Under the pieces are notes generated by a model that had not been told where the DNA came from, did no database searches, and saw only the letters and a list, made by a program, of their open reading frames with translations. From positions 1 to 32,210 of the forward strand of contig WRHP01000018.1 in assembly GCA_009783195.1 (NCBI GenBank): DNA of 32,210 bases, given 5' to 3'. Shown piece after piece: positions 24,241-32,210 of the stretch. How positions within the stretch are numbered: position 1 is the stretch's first letter; the number at the start of each line of letters is the position of its first letter. This DNA comes from Syntrophorhabdaceae bacterium. Lineage in GTDB: Bacteria > Desulfobacterota > Deferrimicrobia > Deferrimicrobiales > Deferrimicrobiaceae. Made by a program: the position numbers and the translations under genes.

Positions 24241-25776
24241 GTGGCAGAGAATATGCAATTACTGATGTCAGGCATTGGCACCGCATTGATGCCGGTGAAT
24301 TTTATAACTGCCATCGTCGGCCTGGCTCTCGGCATCATCGTCGGCGTGCTACCTGGTTTGGGCGGCGCGAACGGCGTAGCAATCTTAATACCGTTGACAG
24401 TTGCCATGGATCCGGTAGCCGGCATTATTCTTCTGGCGAGCATTTATTGGGGGGCGTTGTACGGCGGCGGCATCACCGCCATCCTCTTCAACATCCCTGG
24501 CGAGCCATGGTCGGTGGCGGTCACTTTTGACGGCTACCCGTTAGCAAATAAAGGGGAGCCTGGAAAAGCTCTTGTTTTGTCCTTCTTGGCCCACTCGGTT
24601 GGAGCGGTTATCGGCGTTATTTTGCTCAGCTTCTTCGCGCCTATCATTGCCGCTTTTGCCTTGATGTTTGGTCCGTCCGAGGTTTTCGCGGTCATGATGT
24701 TAACGTTTAGCGCTTTTGTCGGGCTGGGCGGAAAAGACGCGGTCAAAAGCTGCGTTTCCATTTTCATCGGGTTCCTGCTGGCTTGCGTCGGCATGGACAT
24801 CGTTACCGGTGAAATGCGCATGACTTTCGGCTCTATTGACCTGATGGCCGGTTTTGACTTCATCATCGCGGTCATCGGTCTCTTTGGTCTTGGCGAGATT
24901 TTGCTGACGGTCGAGGAAGGTCTGAAGATCGAAGGCAAGGCCGGAAAGATTTCGCTCAAAGATGTAAAAGACGGTTTTGTCATAATATGCAAGGAATGGA
25001 AGGCACTGGTCCTTGGCGTTGGCATCGGCGCCTGGATGGGTTTAAAGCCCGGCGGCGCTACCCCTGCGTCCTTCATGGCATACGGTTTTGCCAAGCAGGG
25101 AGCTAAAAACAAGGACGAATTCGGAAAAGGCGCTTATGCGGGAATTATAGCTCCCGAGGCAGCTACTCACTCGGCGGGCACTTCCGCGGCTCTTCCGATG
25201 ATCACGTTGGGAATTCCCGGTTCTCCGACCATGGCTGTTATCATGGGCGGTCTCATGATCTTCGGCCTGATTCCGGGGCCGATGCTTTTCAAGGAACACG
25301 CTACGTTTGTTTGGGCGTTCATCGGCAGTTGCTGGGTCGGGAATATTCTCGGCCTGTTTATCGTTATGGCGTTCGCGCCGCTTTTCGCCGCTATCCTGCG
25401 GGTTCGGTTTGCCATCATTATGCCGATCATCGTTTATGTCTGCGCGATCGGCGCTTACGCGGTCAACAACCGGATGATCGATATTTATTACATGATCGTC
25501 TTTGGCGTTTTCGGGTATCTGTTCAAAAAGCTTGATTACCCGATCGCCCCCATGGTTCTTGCTCTTGTTCTGGGAGGCATGGCGGAGTCGGCGCTTCGGC
25601 AGTCGCTTCTTATGTCGGGCGGCAATCCGGGCGTTCTTATCGGTTTGAAGATCAACGAAGCCGGGCGTTTGGAAATCAGTTGGCTTTGCTTACTGATCAT
25701 GATTGCGGCTTTTATCATATTCTTCTGGCCGAGCATTTCTGGTTTCCTGGAAAAGAGGAAGAAGGCTTCCGCCTGA
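24241..25776 (+). CDS. tctA: TTT-family large membrane subunit (TctA)
   Basis: A 511-residue protein with about 11-12 membrane helices. Typical TctA phrases are GIIVGVLPGLGGANGVAILIPL, ASIYWGALYGGGITAILFNIPGEPWSVA and, in the second half, GIIAPEAATHSAGTSAALPMITLGIPGSPTMAVIMGGL. These two related loops form the transport path. GTG 24241 is preceded by GGAAGGAG eight bases upstream. A terminator follows at 25829-25874. Together with tctB and tctC it forms a complete transporter. Confidence 0.96.
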   Translation: MAENMQLLMSGIGTALMPVNFITAIVGLALGIIVGVLPGLGGANGVAILIPLTVAMDPVAGIILLASIYWGALYGGGITAILFNIPGEPWSVAVTFDGYPLANKGEPGKALVLSFLAHSVGAVIGVILLSFFAPIIAAFALMFGPSEVFAVMMLTFSAFVGLGGKDAVKSCVSIFIGFLLACVGMDIVTGEMRMTFGSIDLMAGFDFIIAVIGLFGLGEILLTVEEGLKIEGKAGKISLKDVKDGFVIICKEWKALVLGVGIGAWMGLKPGGATPASFMAYGFAKQGAKNKDEFGKGAYAGIIAPEAATHSAGTSAALPMITLGIPGSPTMAVIMGGLMIFGLIPGPMLFKEHATFVWAFIGSCWVGNILGLFIVMAFAPLFAAILRVRFAIIMPIIVYVCAIGAYAVNNRMIDIYYMIVFGVFGYLFKKLDYPIAPMVLALVLGGMAESALRQSLLMSGGNPGVLIGLKINEAGRLEISWLCLLIMIAAFIIFFWPSISGFLEKRKKASA

Positions 25777-25828
25777 TCAGGTTGAAGCTGATGTGATATG
25801 GCGCTTTTACGGTTGTAATTTTGAGAAG

Positions 25829-25874
25829 CGGTCCGGAGAACTGAAGGCGTTTAGTTTTCCGGACCGTTTTTTTT
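25829..25874 (+). terminator. Intrinsic terminator after tctA
   Basis: CGGTCCGGAGAACT pairs with AGTTTTCCGGACCG (one wobble) around a ten-base loop, followed by eight T. It closes the tctCBA transcript. The next gene begins only 20 bases later. Confidence 0.93.
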
Positions 25875-25893
25875 GAGAAGGGCAGCTCAAGGC

Positions 25894-26829
25894 ATGACGA
25901 CTAAATCGAAAATACTGATCACAGGCGGAGCTGGTTCATGCGGGAAGTACTTGGCCGGCCGTTTTCTGGACCTTGGCCATGAAGTTCGGGTAATCGATAA
26001 GGACACAGAGCCTCTCCGGGCGATCAAAAACGATAGATTGGAAGTATTTCAGGCGGGGCTTGAGGATAGAGACGCGGTAAAGAAAGCTGTTGAAGGAACA
26101 GACGCGATCTTTCATCTGGCATGGTCTTTTTCCGAGGTTCCGCTGGAAACGTTTGAGCAAGACCTGATCGGGCACCTGTACCTTCTTGAAGAAGCGGCTT
26201 CCCAAAAAGTTCGGCACCTGATCTATGCCAGCACCGCCGTGGTATATGGAAAGCCAAAAGTTTCTCCGGTTGACGAAGAGCATCCGCTTCTTGTGGACGA
26301 GGCTAGGAAGCCCTTATACGGAATTGCCAAAGCCGCGGCCGAGAAACTATGTGTGATGTATAGCAAGGAAGGGAAAGTGCCGTCCACCGTGATTCGTTTT
26401 TGGTGGGCGTATGGGGATGAAATCGGCGGCAAGCATCTGCGGGCGATGTTAAAGACCGCCGCCTCGGGCGAGGCGCTGGAAGTGCCGGCTGGAGCCGGCG
26501 GTAGCTTCCTCCACATGGAAGACTTGTCGCAGGGAATTGAGAAGTGTCTGTTTAATCCCGTAGCCTACGGGCAGACATTTAATTTTGCCACTGCTTATGT
26601 TCTTTGGAAGGATGTTGCGGAAATGGTACGCGATGTAACCGGGTCAAGCTCTACGGTTCGTGTCATTCCCGGAAAAGAGTGGAAAGGCGCCGCTTTTTTG
26701 AACGACCCTTGGGAGTTGTCTGACGCGAAGGCGAGAAATTTGGTGGTTTTCCGTCCGAAAGAGACTTCGGAAGCCATGAAATCCCTTAAAAAAGCCATTG
26801 CCGCCTGTTGGGCCCAAATGAATAAATAG
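25894..26829 (+). CDS. NAD-dependent epimerase/dehydratase (extended SDR)
   Basis: A 311-residue extended short-chain dehydrogenase. The NAD-binding loop is GGAGSCG (11-17), and the catalytic set is T114 (STAVVYGK) with Y142 and K146 (YGIAKAAAEK). The substrate region (RFWWAYGDEIGGKHL onwards) resembles nucleotide-sugar or hydroxy-acid epimerases, but specificity cannot be read. ATG 25894 was chosen over TTG 25873, which lies within the terminator tail. Genes of this family often sit next to TTT transporters in other bacteria, so it may act on an imported or related metabolite, but it follows a terminator and may be expressed separately. Confidence 0.9.
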   Translation: MTTKSKILITGGAGSCGKYLAGRFLDLGHEVRVIDKDTEPLRAIKNDRLEVFQAGLEDRDAVKKAVEGTDAIFHLAWSFSEVPLETFEQDLIGHLYLLEEAASQKVRHLIYASTAVVYGKPKVSPVDEEHPLLVDEARKPLYGIAKAAAEKLCVMYSKEGKVPSTVIRFWWAYGDEIGGKHLRAMLKTAASGEALEVPAGAGGSFLHMEDLSQGIEKCLFNPVAYGQTFNFATAYVLWKDVAEMVRDVTGSSSTVRVIPGKEWKGAAFLNDPWELSDAKARNLVVFRPKETSEAMKSLKKAIAACWAQMNK

Positions 26830-26833
26830 AAAG

Positions 26834-26861
26834 AAACAAGGATTTCAAGTTCTTGTTTTTT
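26834..26861 (+). terminator. Weak hairpin with T tract after the epimerase gene
   Basis: AAACAAG pairs with CTTGTTT and continues into T-rich sequence. The stem is short and AT-rich, so termination may be partial. Confidence 0.45.
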
Positions 26862-26922
26862 CCGCATAAGATTTATTCGCAGACTGACGCGAGAATATAT
26901 TCCGCACGGGAGGGAAATGTAA

Positions 26923-27633
26923 ATGGGAGATCTTAATTGGGCGATGCCCGCAATTGACGGGGTGTTTTGGGCGCAGCTTGGGCAGATCATGCTGATCAAC
27001 CTGATCTTGTCCGGCGACAACGCTGTCATCATTGCTTTGGCGGTCAACAAGCTTGAGCCAGTGCAGAAGAAATGGGGCATTATCCTCGGATCGGGTCTTG
27101 CCGTTGTTTTGAGAATTATCCTTACAGGTTTTGCGGTAGTGCTTTTGACGATCCCTTTCCTGAAGGTAGTTGGTGGTATCCTTATCCTCTGGATCGCGGT
27201 CAAGCTGTTTGCTGAGGGACACGAGGAAAATGTCGAGGCGGCGGGCAGCCTCAAGGCCGCGGTATGGACCATTCTTGTCGCTGACCTTGTAATGAGCATC
27301 GACAACGTTTTGGCTGTGGCCGGCGCGGCTAACGGCGGTATGGTTCTGATTATTATCGGTCTTGTCACCAGTATCCCTATTGTTATCTTTGGCAGCACCC
27401 TTCTTTCCGCCCTGATGCAGAAGTTCCCGATCATTATTACGATCGGCGCCATGATTTTGGGCAAGGTTGGCGGCGAGATGATAATAACCGACTCATGGGT
27501 TCACAATAAGTTCCACCCGAGCAAGTATGTCGACTGGGGATTTCAGATTTTCTTCGCTCTTGCTGTTGTCGCTGTCGGCAAGCTTTGGATGAAGAGGTCA
27601 AGCGGCCATAAAGCGGAAGGCTCCGAAGGCTAA
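26923..27633 (+). CDS. TerC-family integral membrane protein
   Basis: A 236-residue protein with seven predicted helices. Both halves carry the family acidic motif: LILSGDNAVIIALA near residue 30 and DLVMSIDNVLAVAGA near 125-135. Bacterial TerC/YjbE-type proteins export Mn or other metals and help metalate secreted enzymes. GGAGGG seven to eight bases upstream supports ATG 26923. The 93-base gap before it is too short for a yybP-ykoY riboswitch plus promoter, and I see no such consensus. A metal role beside metal-dependent enzymes is plausible but not shown. Confidence 0.93.
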   Translation: MGDLNWAMPAIDGVFWAQLGQIMLINLILSGDNAVIIALAVNKLEPVQKKWGIILGSGLAVVLRIILTGFAVVLLTIPFLKVVGGILILWIAVKLFAEGHEENVEAAGSLKAAVWTILVADLVMSIDNVLAVAGAANGGMVLIIIGLVTSIPIVIFGSTLLSALMQKFPIIITIGAMILGKVGGEMIITDSWVHNKFHPSKYVDWGFQIFFALAVVAVGKLWMKRSSGHKAEGSEG

Positions 27634-27720
27634 GCCTGTCGGAGAGAAAAAGTAACGCGGCTTGCCGCTTCTATCGGCGGCAGCCACGCAATAACGGATT
27701 TGGACATAGCTTGTGATGTT

Positions 27721-27758
27721 TTTAAAGCCCCGGCTCTTTTTGGAGTCGGGGCTTTAAA
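27721..27758. terminator. Long hairpin after the TerC gene
   Basis: A 16-base stem TTTAAAGCCCCGGCTC / GAGTCGGGGCTTTAAA with one G-T pair has a TTTTTG loop. The right arm supplies T residues and the left side is T-rich, so it could stop transcription from either direction. Confidence 0.75.
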
Positions 27759-28372
27759 GTTGGGACAATTTCACTTTGAAACTGATATTTGCATGTGCGG
27801 CAAAAAGCAAGAGACCGCTCTCGTGGAAGCTTCTGTTTCACAACAAAACCAAAGATGGCAAGAGCTAATAAACCCAGATCCGTCATCAGAGGTGACATGG
27901 CCGGTACTCACAGCGTACATCGCGCTTAGGGGCTTCTCCGCCGAGGCGTCTCTGTTCGGCCCCTGGCTCTTTGCGACCGCATGTTTCCTTCGCTCTTGCC
28001 GTCCTTGGTTGCGCCTGTAAACCTATGCTCTTGTCGCGGAAACCCCTTACGCGGTTTCTGTCCGCCGCGATGGATGCCCCCCAAATCTTTCACCAAAAAT
28101 GCTGCAAAAATGGACTTGAAATCATTACAAATCAACAAGTTGCTCCAATGACCATCATTAGAAATTAATGCCTGATGACGAATCCGGGTTGAATTAAGGG
28201 CGATTCTTTCATAAAATTTCCGCAAGACACTTTCGCTGATTTTTTAGTCGCGGGTTATTTACTGCATAAATTTGTTTCGTTTACTCTTCTGTCTATGACT
28301 TTAATGATCTGCGAGTCTTGTTTATGGGCGTGTTTTTAAAGCTACGCAATTCAACCAGTTTTTTGGAGGGAA
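27759..28372. other. Intergenic stretch before ppdK, no supportable gene
   Basis: About 610 bases. A minus-strand frame (27926-28225) would start at TTG without a ribosome binding site and shows no family, so I do not call it. The part nearest ppdK is AT-rich (28240-28340) and should contain its promoter, but no box pair stands out. Part of the region may be decayed sequence. Confidence 0.45.
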
Positions 28373-28375
28373 ATG

Positions 28376-31045
28376 ATGGCTAAAAGCGCGAAAAAGTACG
28401 TGTATTTCTTTGGGAACGGCAAGGCGGATGGCACCGGGGCAATGAAGGATCTCCTGGGAGGGAAAGGGGCCGGGCTTGCCAACATGACGCTCCTGAAGAT
28501 TCCTGTCCCAGCCGGGTTCACCATCACCACGGAAGCCTGCAACAGCTATTTCGAAAAGAAAAAGAAACATCCCGACGGCATGTGGGAGCAGGTGCTTGCC
28601 AACATTAAAAAAGTCGAAGACGCGATGGGGATGAAGTTTGGAGGATCGAAGAACCCGCTCCTGCTATCAGTGCGTTCCGGGTCGAAATTCTCCATGCCGG
28701 GTATGATGGACACCGTGCTCAACCTCGGACTAAACGAAACGACCATGAAAGCGTTTCAGGAGAAAACGGGCAACGAACGGTTTGTCCTCGACACCTACCG
28801 CAGGCTGATTACGATGTTTGGCTCCACCGTCATGGGGCTTGAGCGTTCGCGCTTTGATAAAGCTCTCGATGCGATGAAAGAGGATAGGGGGGCAAAGTTA
28901 GACACGGACCTGACAATAGAAGACCTGAAAGAGCTGGTCCGGATCTTCAAAGAGATTTTTGCGAGCGGGACCGGAAGGGAGTTTCCCAGCGATCCTCTGC
29001 AGCAGCTCAAGCTCGCCATAAACGCGGTGTTTGGTTCCTGGTTCTCCGACCGCGCGGCTACCTATCGCAAGCATAACAATATTCCTCACGACCTCGGCAC
29101 GGCATGCAATGTTCAAGCTATGGTGTTTGGCAACATGGGCGAGAATTCGGGAACGGGCGTCGGCTTTACCCGGAACCCGTCCACCGGCGAAAAGCAGTTC
29201 TTCGCCGAGTATCTCCCCAACGCGCAGGGCGAAGATGTTGTGGCGGGGATCAGAACGCCGCTTCACATTGACGAGCTTAAAAAACAGCTTCCCGGCACGT
29301 ACAAGGAGCTCGAGAAGATCTACCGGAAGCTGGAAGACCACTACAAGGACATGCTTGACCTCGAGTTCACCGTACAAGACGGAAAGCTCTACATGCTGCA
29401 AACCCGAATCGGCAAGCGGACCGCGGCAGCGGCTCTCAAGATCGCAATCGACATGGTTAAAGAGAGACGCATCGACAAGCAGACCGCGATCATGCGGATC
29501 GACCCGGAACAGTTTGAGCGCCTGATGCACCCGTCGTTTGACCCGAATACTCCGGTGAAGGTTATAGCGAAAGGGCTTCCGGCGTCGCCTGGCGCGGCTG
29601 TTGGCAAAGTGGTCTTCACGGCGGAGGACGCGGAAAAAGCGGCAAAAAGCGGCAATAAAGTAATCCTGGTTCGCACCGAGACTTCCCCCGAGGACATCGG
29701 CGGAATGTATGCCGCCCAAGGAATTCTGACCGCTCGCGGCGGCATGACCTCGCACGCGGCTGTTGTTGCCCGCGGCATGGGCAAATGCTGCGTCGCCGGC
29801 TGTACGGCGGTCCATATAGATGAAGAAACAAAAGTTATGACGATTGGTTCGCATATCTTCCGGGAGGGGTACTTCATTACCCTAAACGGCTCGACCGGCG
29901 AGGTAATTTTGGGAGAGACGCCGCTTGTTCTCCCGGATCTGAGCGGCGACTTCAATACCGTAATGAAGTGGGCCGACGAGATCCGCGAGCTGGGAATCCG
30001 GGCTAACGCCGACACGCCTGATGATGCCCGCATGGCGCTTAAATTCGGCGCGGAGGGGATCGGGCTTGTCCGCACCGAGCATATGTTCTTCGATACCGGC
30101 CGCATCAGAGCGGTGCGCGAGATGATCCTGGCGGACGATACGGAAGGACGCAGGCGGGCGCTTGCCAAAATCCTGCCCATGCAGCGCGAGGACTTCGCCG
30201 GGATCTTCAGGGTCATGAACGGCAAGCCGGTTACTATCCGCCTGCTGGATCCGCCGCTTCATGAGTTTTTGCCTAAAACGCGGGAAGAGATAGAAGAGAT
30301 GTCGCAGGAGATGGATGTTCCGGTCGACAAGCTGCTGGCTCGGAACAAGGCGCTTCACGAGTTCAACCCGATGTTGGGACACCGCGGATGCCGCTTGGGG
30401 ATTACTTATCCGGAAATCTCCGAGATACAGGTGCAGGCAATCATGGAAGCCGCCTGTGAAGTTGCCCTTGAAAAGGTAAAGGCTATTCCAGAGATTATGA
30501 TTCCGCTTATTGCCGACGTGAAAGAGCTGGAGGTAATGCGCGAGATGACGATCCGGATAGCTACCGAAGTCCAGAAACGCTACAAAGTCCGCGTCAAGTA
30601 TGATGTGGGGACGATGATCGAGATCGCCAGGGCCGCGTTGCTGGCGCACGAAGTCGCTCCCGCTGCCGATTTTTATTCCTTCGGCACGAACGACCTGACC
30701 CAGACGACCTGGGGACTATCGCGCGACGACGCGGGACGGTTCCTGCCGATCTATGTCGAGAAAGGAATCCTGGAGCGCGATCCGTTCATCACCCTTGACC
30801 GCAAAGGCGTGGGCCTGCTCATGCGGATGGCCATCGAGAACAGCCGCAAGATCAAGAAGGGGATGAAGATGGGGATATGCGGGGAGCAGGTGGATCCGGA
30901 ATCCGTCGAGTTTTGCGACGAGATCGGTCTTACCTACGTAAGCGGTTCTCCGTACCGGTTGCCGGTTGCCCGGTTGGCGGCGGCCCAGGCTACGCTCAAG
31001 AAGAAGATGAAGAAGAAAGGCAAGCATATAGGGGCTTCCGTGTAA
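28376..31045 (+). CDS. ppdK: Pyruvate, phosphate dikinase
   Basis: This 889-residue enzyme interconverts pyruvate, ATP and Pi with PEP, AMP and PPi. The N-terminal ATP-grasp part has GGKGAGLANM and SVRSGSKFSMPGMMDTVLNLG. The central swivelling domain has GGMTSHAAVVARGMGKCCVAGC with phospho-histidine H460. The C-terminal PEP/pyruvate barrel has GLVRTEHMFF, FNPMLGHRGCRLGI, FGTNDLTQTTWG and GICGEQ with the catalytic Cys. Length is normal. I prefer ATG 28376 (five bases after GGAGGG) to ATG 28373. In anaerobes it works with pyruvate:ferredoxin oxidoreductase either in gluconeogenesis or PPi-linked glycolysis. It is monocistronic and convergent with the next gene. Confidence 0.98.
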   Translation: MAKSAKKYVYFFGNGKADGTGAMKDLLGGKGAGLANMTLLKIPVPAGFTITTEACNSYFEKKKKHPDGMWEQVLANIKKVEDAMGMKFGGSKNPLLLSVRSGSKFSMPGMMDTVLNLGLNETTMKAFQEKTGNERFVLDTYRRLITMFGSTVMGLERSRFDKALDAMKEDRGAKLDTDLTIEDLKELVRIFKEIFASGTGREFPSDPLQQLKLAINAVFGSWFSDRAATYRKHNNIPHDLGTACNVQAMVFGNMGENSGTGVGFTRNPSTGEKQFFAEYLPNAQGEDVVAGIRTPLHIDELKKQLPGTYKELEKIYRKLEDHYKDMLDLEFTVQDGKLYMLQTRIGKRTAAAALKIAIDMVKERRIDKQTAIMRIDPEQFERLMHPSFDPNTPVKVIAKGLPASPGAAVGKVVFTAEDAEKAAKSGNKVILVRTETSPEDIGGMYAAQGILTARGGMTSHAAVVARGMGKCCVAGCTAVHIDEETKVMTIGSHIFREGYFITLNGSTGEVILGETPLVLPDLSGDFNTVMKWADEIRELGIRANADTPDDARMALKFGAEGIGLVRTEHMFFDTGRIRAVREMILADDTEGRRRALAKILPMQREDFAGIFRVMNGKPVTIRLLDPPLHEFLPKTREEIEEMSQEMDVPVDKLLARNKALHEFNPMLGHRGCRLGITYPEISEIQVQAIMEAACEVALEKVKAIPEIMIPLIADVKELEVMREMTIRIATEVQKRYKVRVKYDVGTMIEIARAALLAHEVAPAADFYSFGTNDLTQTTWGLSRDDAGRFLPIYVEKGILERDPFITLDRKGVGLLMRMAIENSRKIKKGMKMGICGEQVDPESVEFCDEIGLTYVSGSPYRLPVARLAAAQATLKKKMKKKGKHIGASV

Positions 31046-31076
31046 GCAAAAAAGTCAGCAGGCGTATAAACACAAA

Positions 31077-31118
31077 AGGGGGCGTCGGCAGCGGCGCCCC
31101 CTTCGTGTTTCTTTAACG
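31077..31118. terminator. Bidirectional terminator between ppdK and the Ig-like protein gene
   Basis: AGGGGGCG pairs with CGCCCCCT (31077-31084 with 31095-31102). T-rich tails follow on both strands (TGTTTCTTT on plus, TTTTGTGTTTAT on minus), so it serves both convergent genes. Confidence 0.8.
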
Positions 31119-31131
31119 TGTGGATATCAGT

Positions 31132-32210
31132 TTAACGAGACCCGATCTTGCCTTTTTTCGGCGGCTCCGATTCCCTGTAAAGAACCTTCCAGGTCAAGTA
31201 GTCGGATAAGCTGGACTTTTCTCCTCCGCCAAGGATTGCCCGAACGAGGAGGAATACCCTTTCCCCAGACGCCATTCCAATAGATATCGGCTGGAAGTCT
31301 ATGCTGGTATCCGATGTCAGCCGGCCCAGTTCAATCAAGCTGCTTTGCTTGAGGGAAGCGTCTGTGGTCCAGTACGCCTGGTACAGGATGTAGGAGTTGG
31401 CCGGGAGCAAGTCTCCGTTCGCGTAGGTTTTAACCTCGTCCCAGGAGAGTTTCCAGATTTCTTCGTCCTTCGTGCTGAGACGCGGATTATTCGGGTAAGC
31501 AGGGGGATAAACAGTTTGTCCCTTGCTCATGATGGTTATGTCTTTGGATGCGGTTTTTGTTACCCCAGCGGTTTTATAGTTTGCGGTGATCTTTACAGTC
31601 TGGTCGGAGTTGACATTGTTTTTTGCGGTAAGCGTTCCCTGTGAGTCGATAGAAGCGTAGGTAGTGCTTGAAAGGCTCCAGGTTGGAGAGACGATGGAAG
31701 TGGTTCCGTCGCTCCAGGAGGCAATAGCTGTGTAGGTTGCGGAGGCTCCTTTATTGACCGAGGAGATTCCGTTGATCATGATGCTGCTCAGTGTTACCGG
31801 TACATTTTTGATGGTTACGGTTTTGGATGTGGTTTTTGTTACTCCGGCGGTTGTGTAGCTTGCGGTGATCGTTACGGTCTGGTCGGAGTTGACACTCTTT
31901 GCGGTAAGCACTCCGCTGGAATTGATTGAAGCGTAGTTGGTGCTTGAAAGGCTCCAGGCCGGAGAGACGGTAGAAGTGGTTCCGTTGCTCCATGTGGCTG
32001 TAGTTGTGTAAGTCGCGGTGGTTCCTTCATTAACCGAGGCGGCGCCGTTGATAGCGATGCTGCTCAATGTGGCGGCAACATTTTTGATGGTTACGGTTAA
32101 AGAGGCTGTCTTTGTTACACTTCCGCTTGTGTAACTTGCGTTGACGGTTACGTTCCTGTCGGAGTTGACGCTCTTTGCGGTAAGCAATCCGGCGGCGCTG
32201 ATTGAGGCAT
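31132..32210 (-). CDS. Repeat-containing Ig-like (Big-type) surface protein, 5' end off the window
   Basis: The minus-strand frame is open from the right edge to the stop at 31132, so the N-terminus is missing. The internal TTG at 32187 lies within a repeat and is no start. The visible 359 residues contain parts of at least three bacterial Ig-like repeats of 92-93 residues (TLSSIxINGxxSVNxGxxATY ... WSLSSTxYASI ... GxLTAK ... TIKNV), nearly identical at DNA level over 276 bases. After TIMSKG comes a different C-terminal domain of about 130 residues (YPPAYPNNPRLSTKDEEIWKL onwards) with a short basic tail KKGKIGSR. It is probably a secreted or surface-anchored adhesin-like protein; the repeats are rich in Ser/Thr. 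No LPXTG or membrane anchor is visible at the C-terminus. Confidence 0.85.
   Translation of the reverse strand, partial: ASISAAGLLTAKSVNSDRNVTVNASYTSGSVTKTASLTVTIKNVAATLSSIAINGAASVNEGTTATYTTTATWSNGTTSTVSPAWSLSSTNYASINSSGVLTAKSVNSDQTVTITASYTTAGVTKTTSKTVTIKNVPVTLSSIMINGISSVNKGASATYTAIASWSDGTTSIVSPTWSLSSTTYASIDSQGTLTAKNNVNSDQTVKITANYKTAGVTKTASKDITIMSKGQTVYPPAYPNNPRLSTKDEEIWKLSWDEVKTYANGDLLPANSYILYQAYWTTDASLKQSSLIELGRLTSDTSIDFQPISIGMASGERVFLLVRAILGGGEKSSLSDYLTWKVLYRESEPPKKGKIGSR
31535..32182 (-). repeat. Tandem 276-279-bp repeats encoding Ig-like domains
   Basis: Units are marked by ACATTTTTGATGGTTACGG at 31802 and again 276 bases later at 32078. The next unit towards the C-terminus has one extra Asn codon (93 residues) and has diverged. 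The high nucleotide identity suggests recent duplication or homogenisation, and copy number could vary between strains. Confidence 0.8.

Noticed and set aside
26830-26922. Possible manganese (yybP-ykoY) riboswitch before the TerC gene
   Set aside because: Gap too short and no matching consensus sequence seen.
27926-28225. 99-codon minus-strand frame upstream of ppdK
   Set aside because: TTG start without a ribosome binding site, very basic low-complexity end and no family. Not called.

Overview
The window looks like a chromosomal segment of an anaerobic bacterium, probably Gram-negative, of moderately high GC content (my impression, not computed). The evidence is a ferredoxin-linked 2-oxoacid oxidoreductase, pyruvate phosphate dikinase, a tripartite tricarboxylate-type (TTT) transporter, a UbiD/UbiA/UbiX set, a Cache-type chemoreceptor and a decayed copper-amine-oxidase-N 'stalk' domain. 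This mix would suit Synergistota, and Desulfobacterota or Negativicutes are alternatives. I did not identify the species.

Layout. 1-4809 (minus): a hybrid-type sensor kinase running off the left edge, then a methyl-accepting chemotaxis protein. 4810-7376: sparse region with a small Smr-domain protein, a secreted hypothetical protein and a broken stalk-domain gene. 7377-15393 (plus): a housekeeping run of ubiD, ubiA, ubiX, a double-GAF protein, def, fmt, rsmB and rpe, followed by tRNA-Pro(CGG) with its own promoter and terminator. 16016-22264 (plus): a two-domain CDC48-type AAA+ ATPase, a FadR-type GntR regulator and four genes for a 2-oxoacid:ferredoxin oxidoreductase, ending at a near-perfect terminator. 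22604-25776: tctC, tctB and tctA with their own promoter and terminator. 25894-27633: an NAD-dependent epimerase and a TerC-family membrane protein. 28376-31042: pyruvate phosphate dikinase, convergent with an Ig-like-repeat surface protein that runs off the right edge.

Most interesting region: 15914-25776. The oxidoreductase alpha subunit carries Y28-P29-I30-R31-P32 where pyruvate enzymes have YPITP. It also has E59, R109, D112 and F117 in positions that, as I recall, match the oxalate oxidoreductase (OOR) of Moorella thermoacetica. Gamma plus delta, alpha and beta also have OOR-like lengths. The gene set is preceded by a CDC48-like unfoldase and a GntR regulator. A textbook FadR/PdhR-family operator (TGGTCCGACCA) lies where transcription of the CDC48 gene should start. 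A TTT transporter lies directly downstream. My working hypothesis is a GntR-controlled module for uptake and ferredoxin-linked oxidation of oxalate or a similar small 2-oxoacid, with an AAA+ ATPase built in. Substrate and co-regulation are inferred, not shown.
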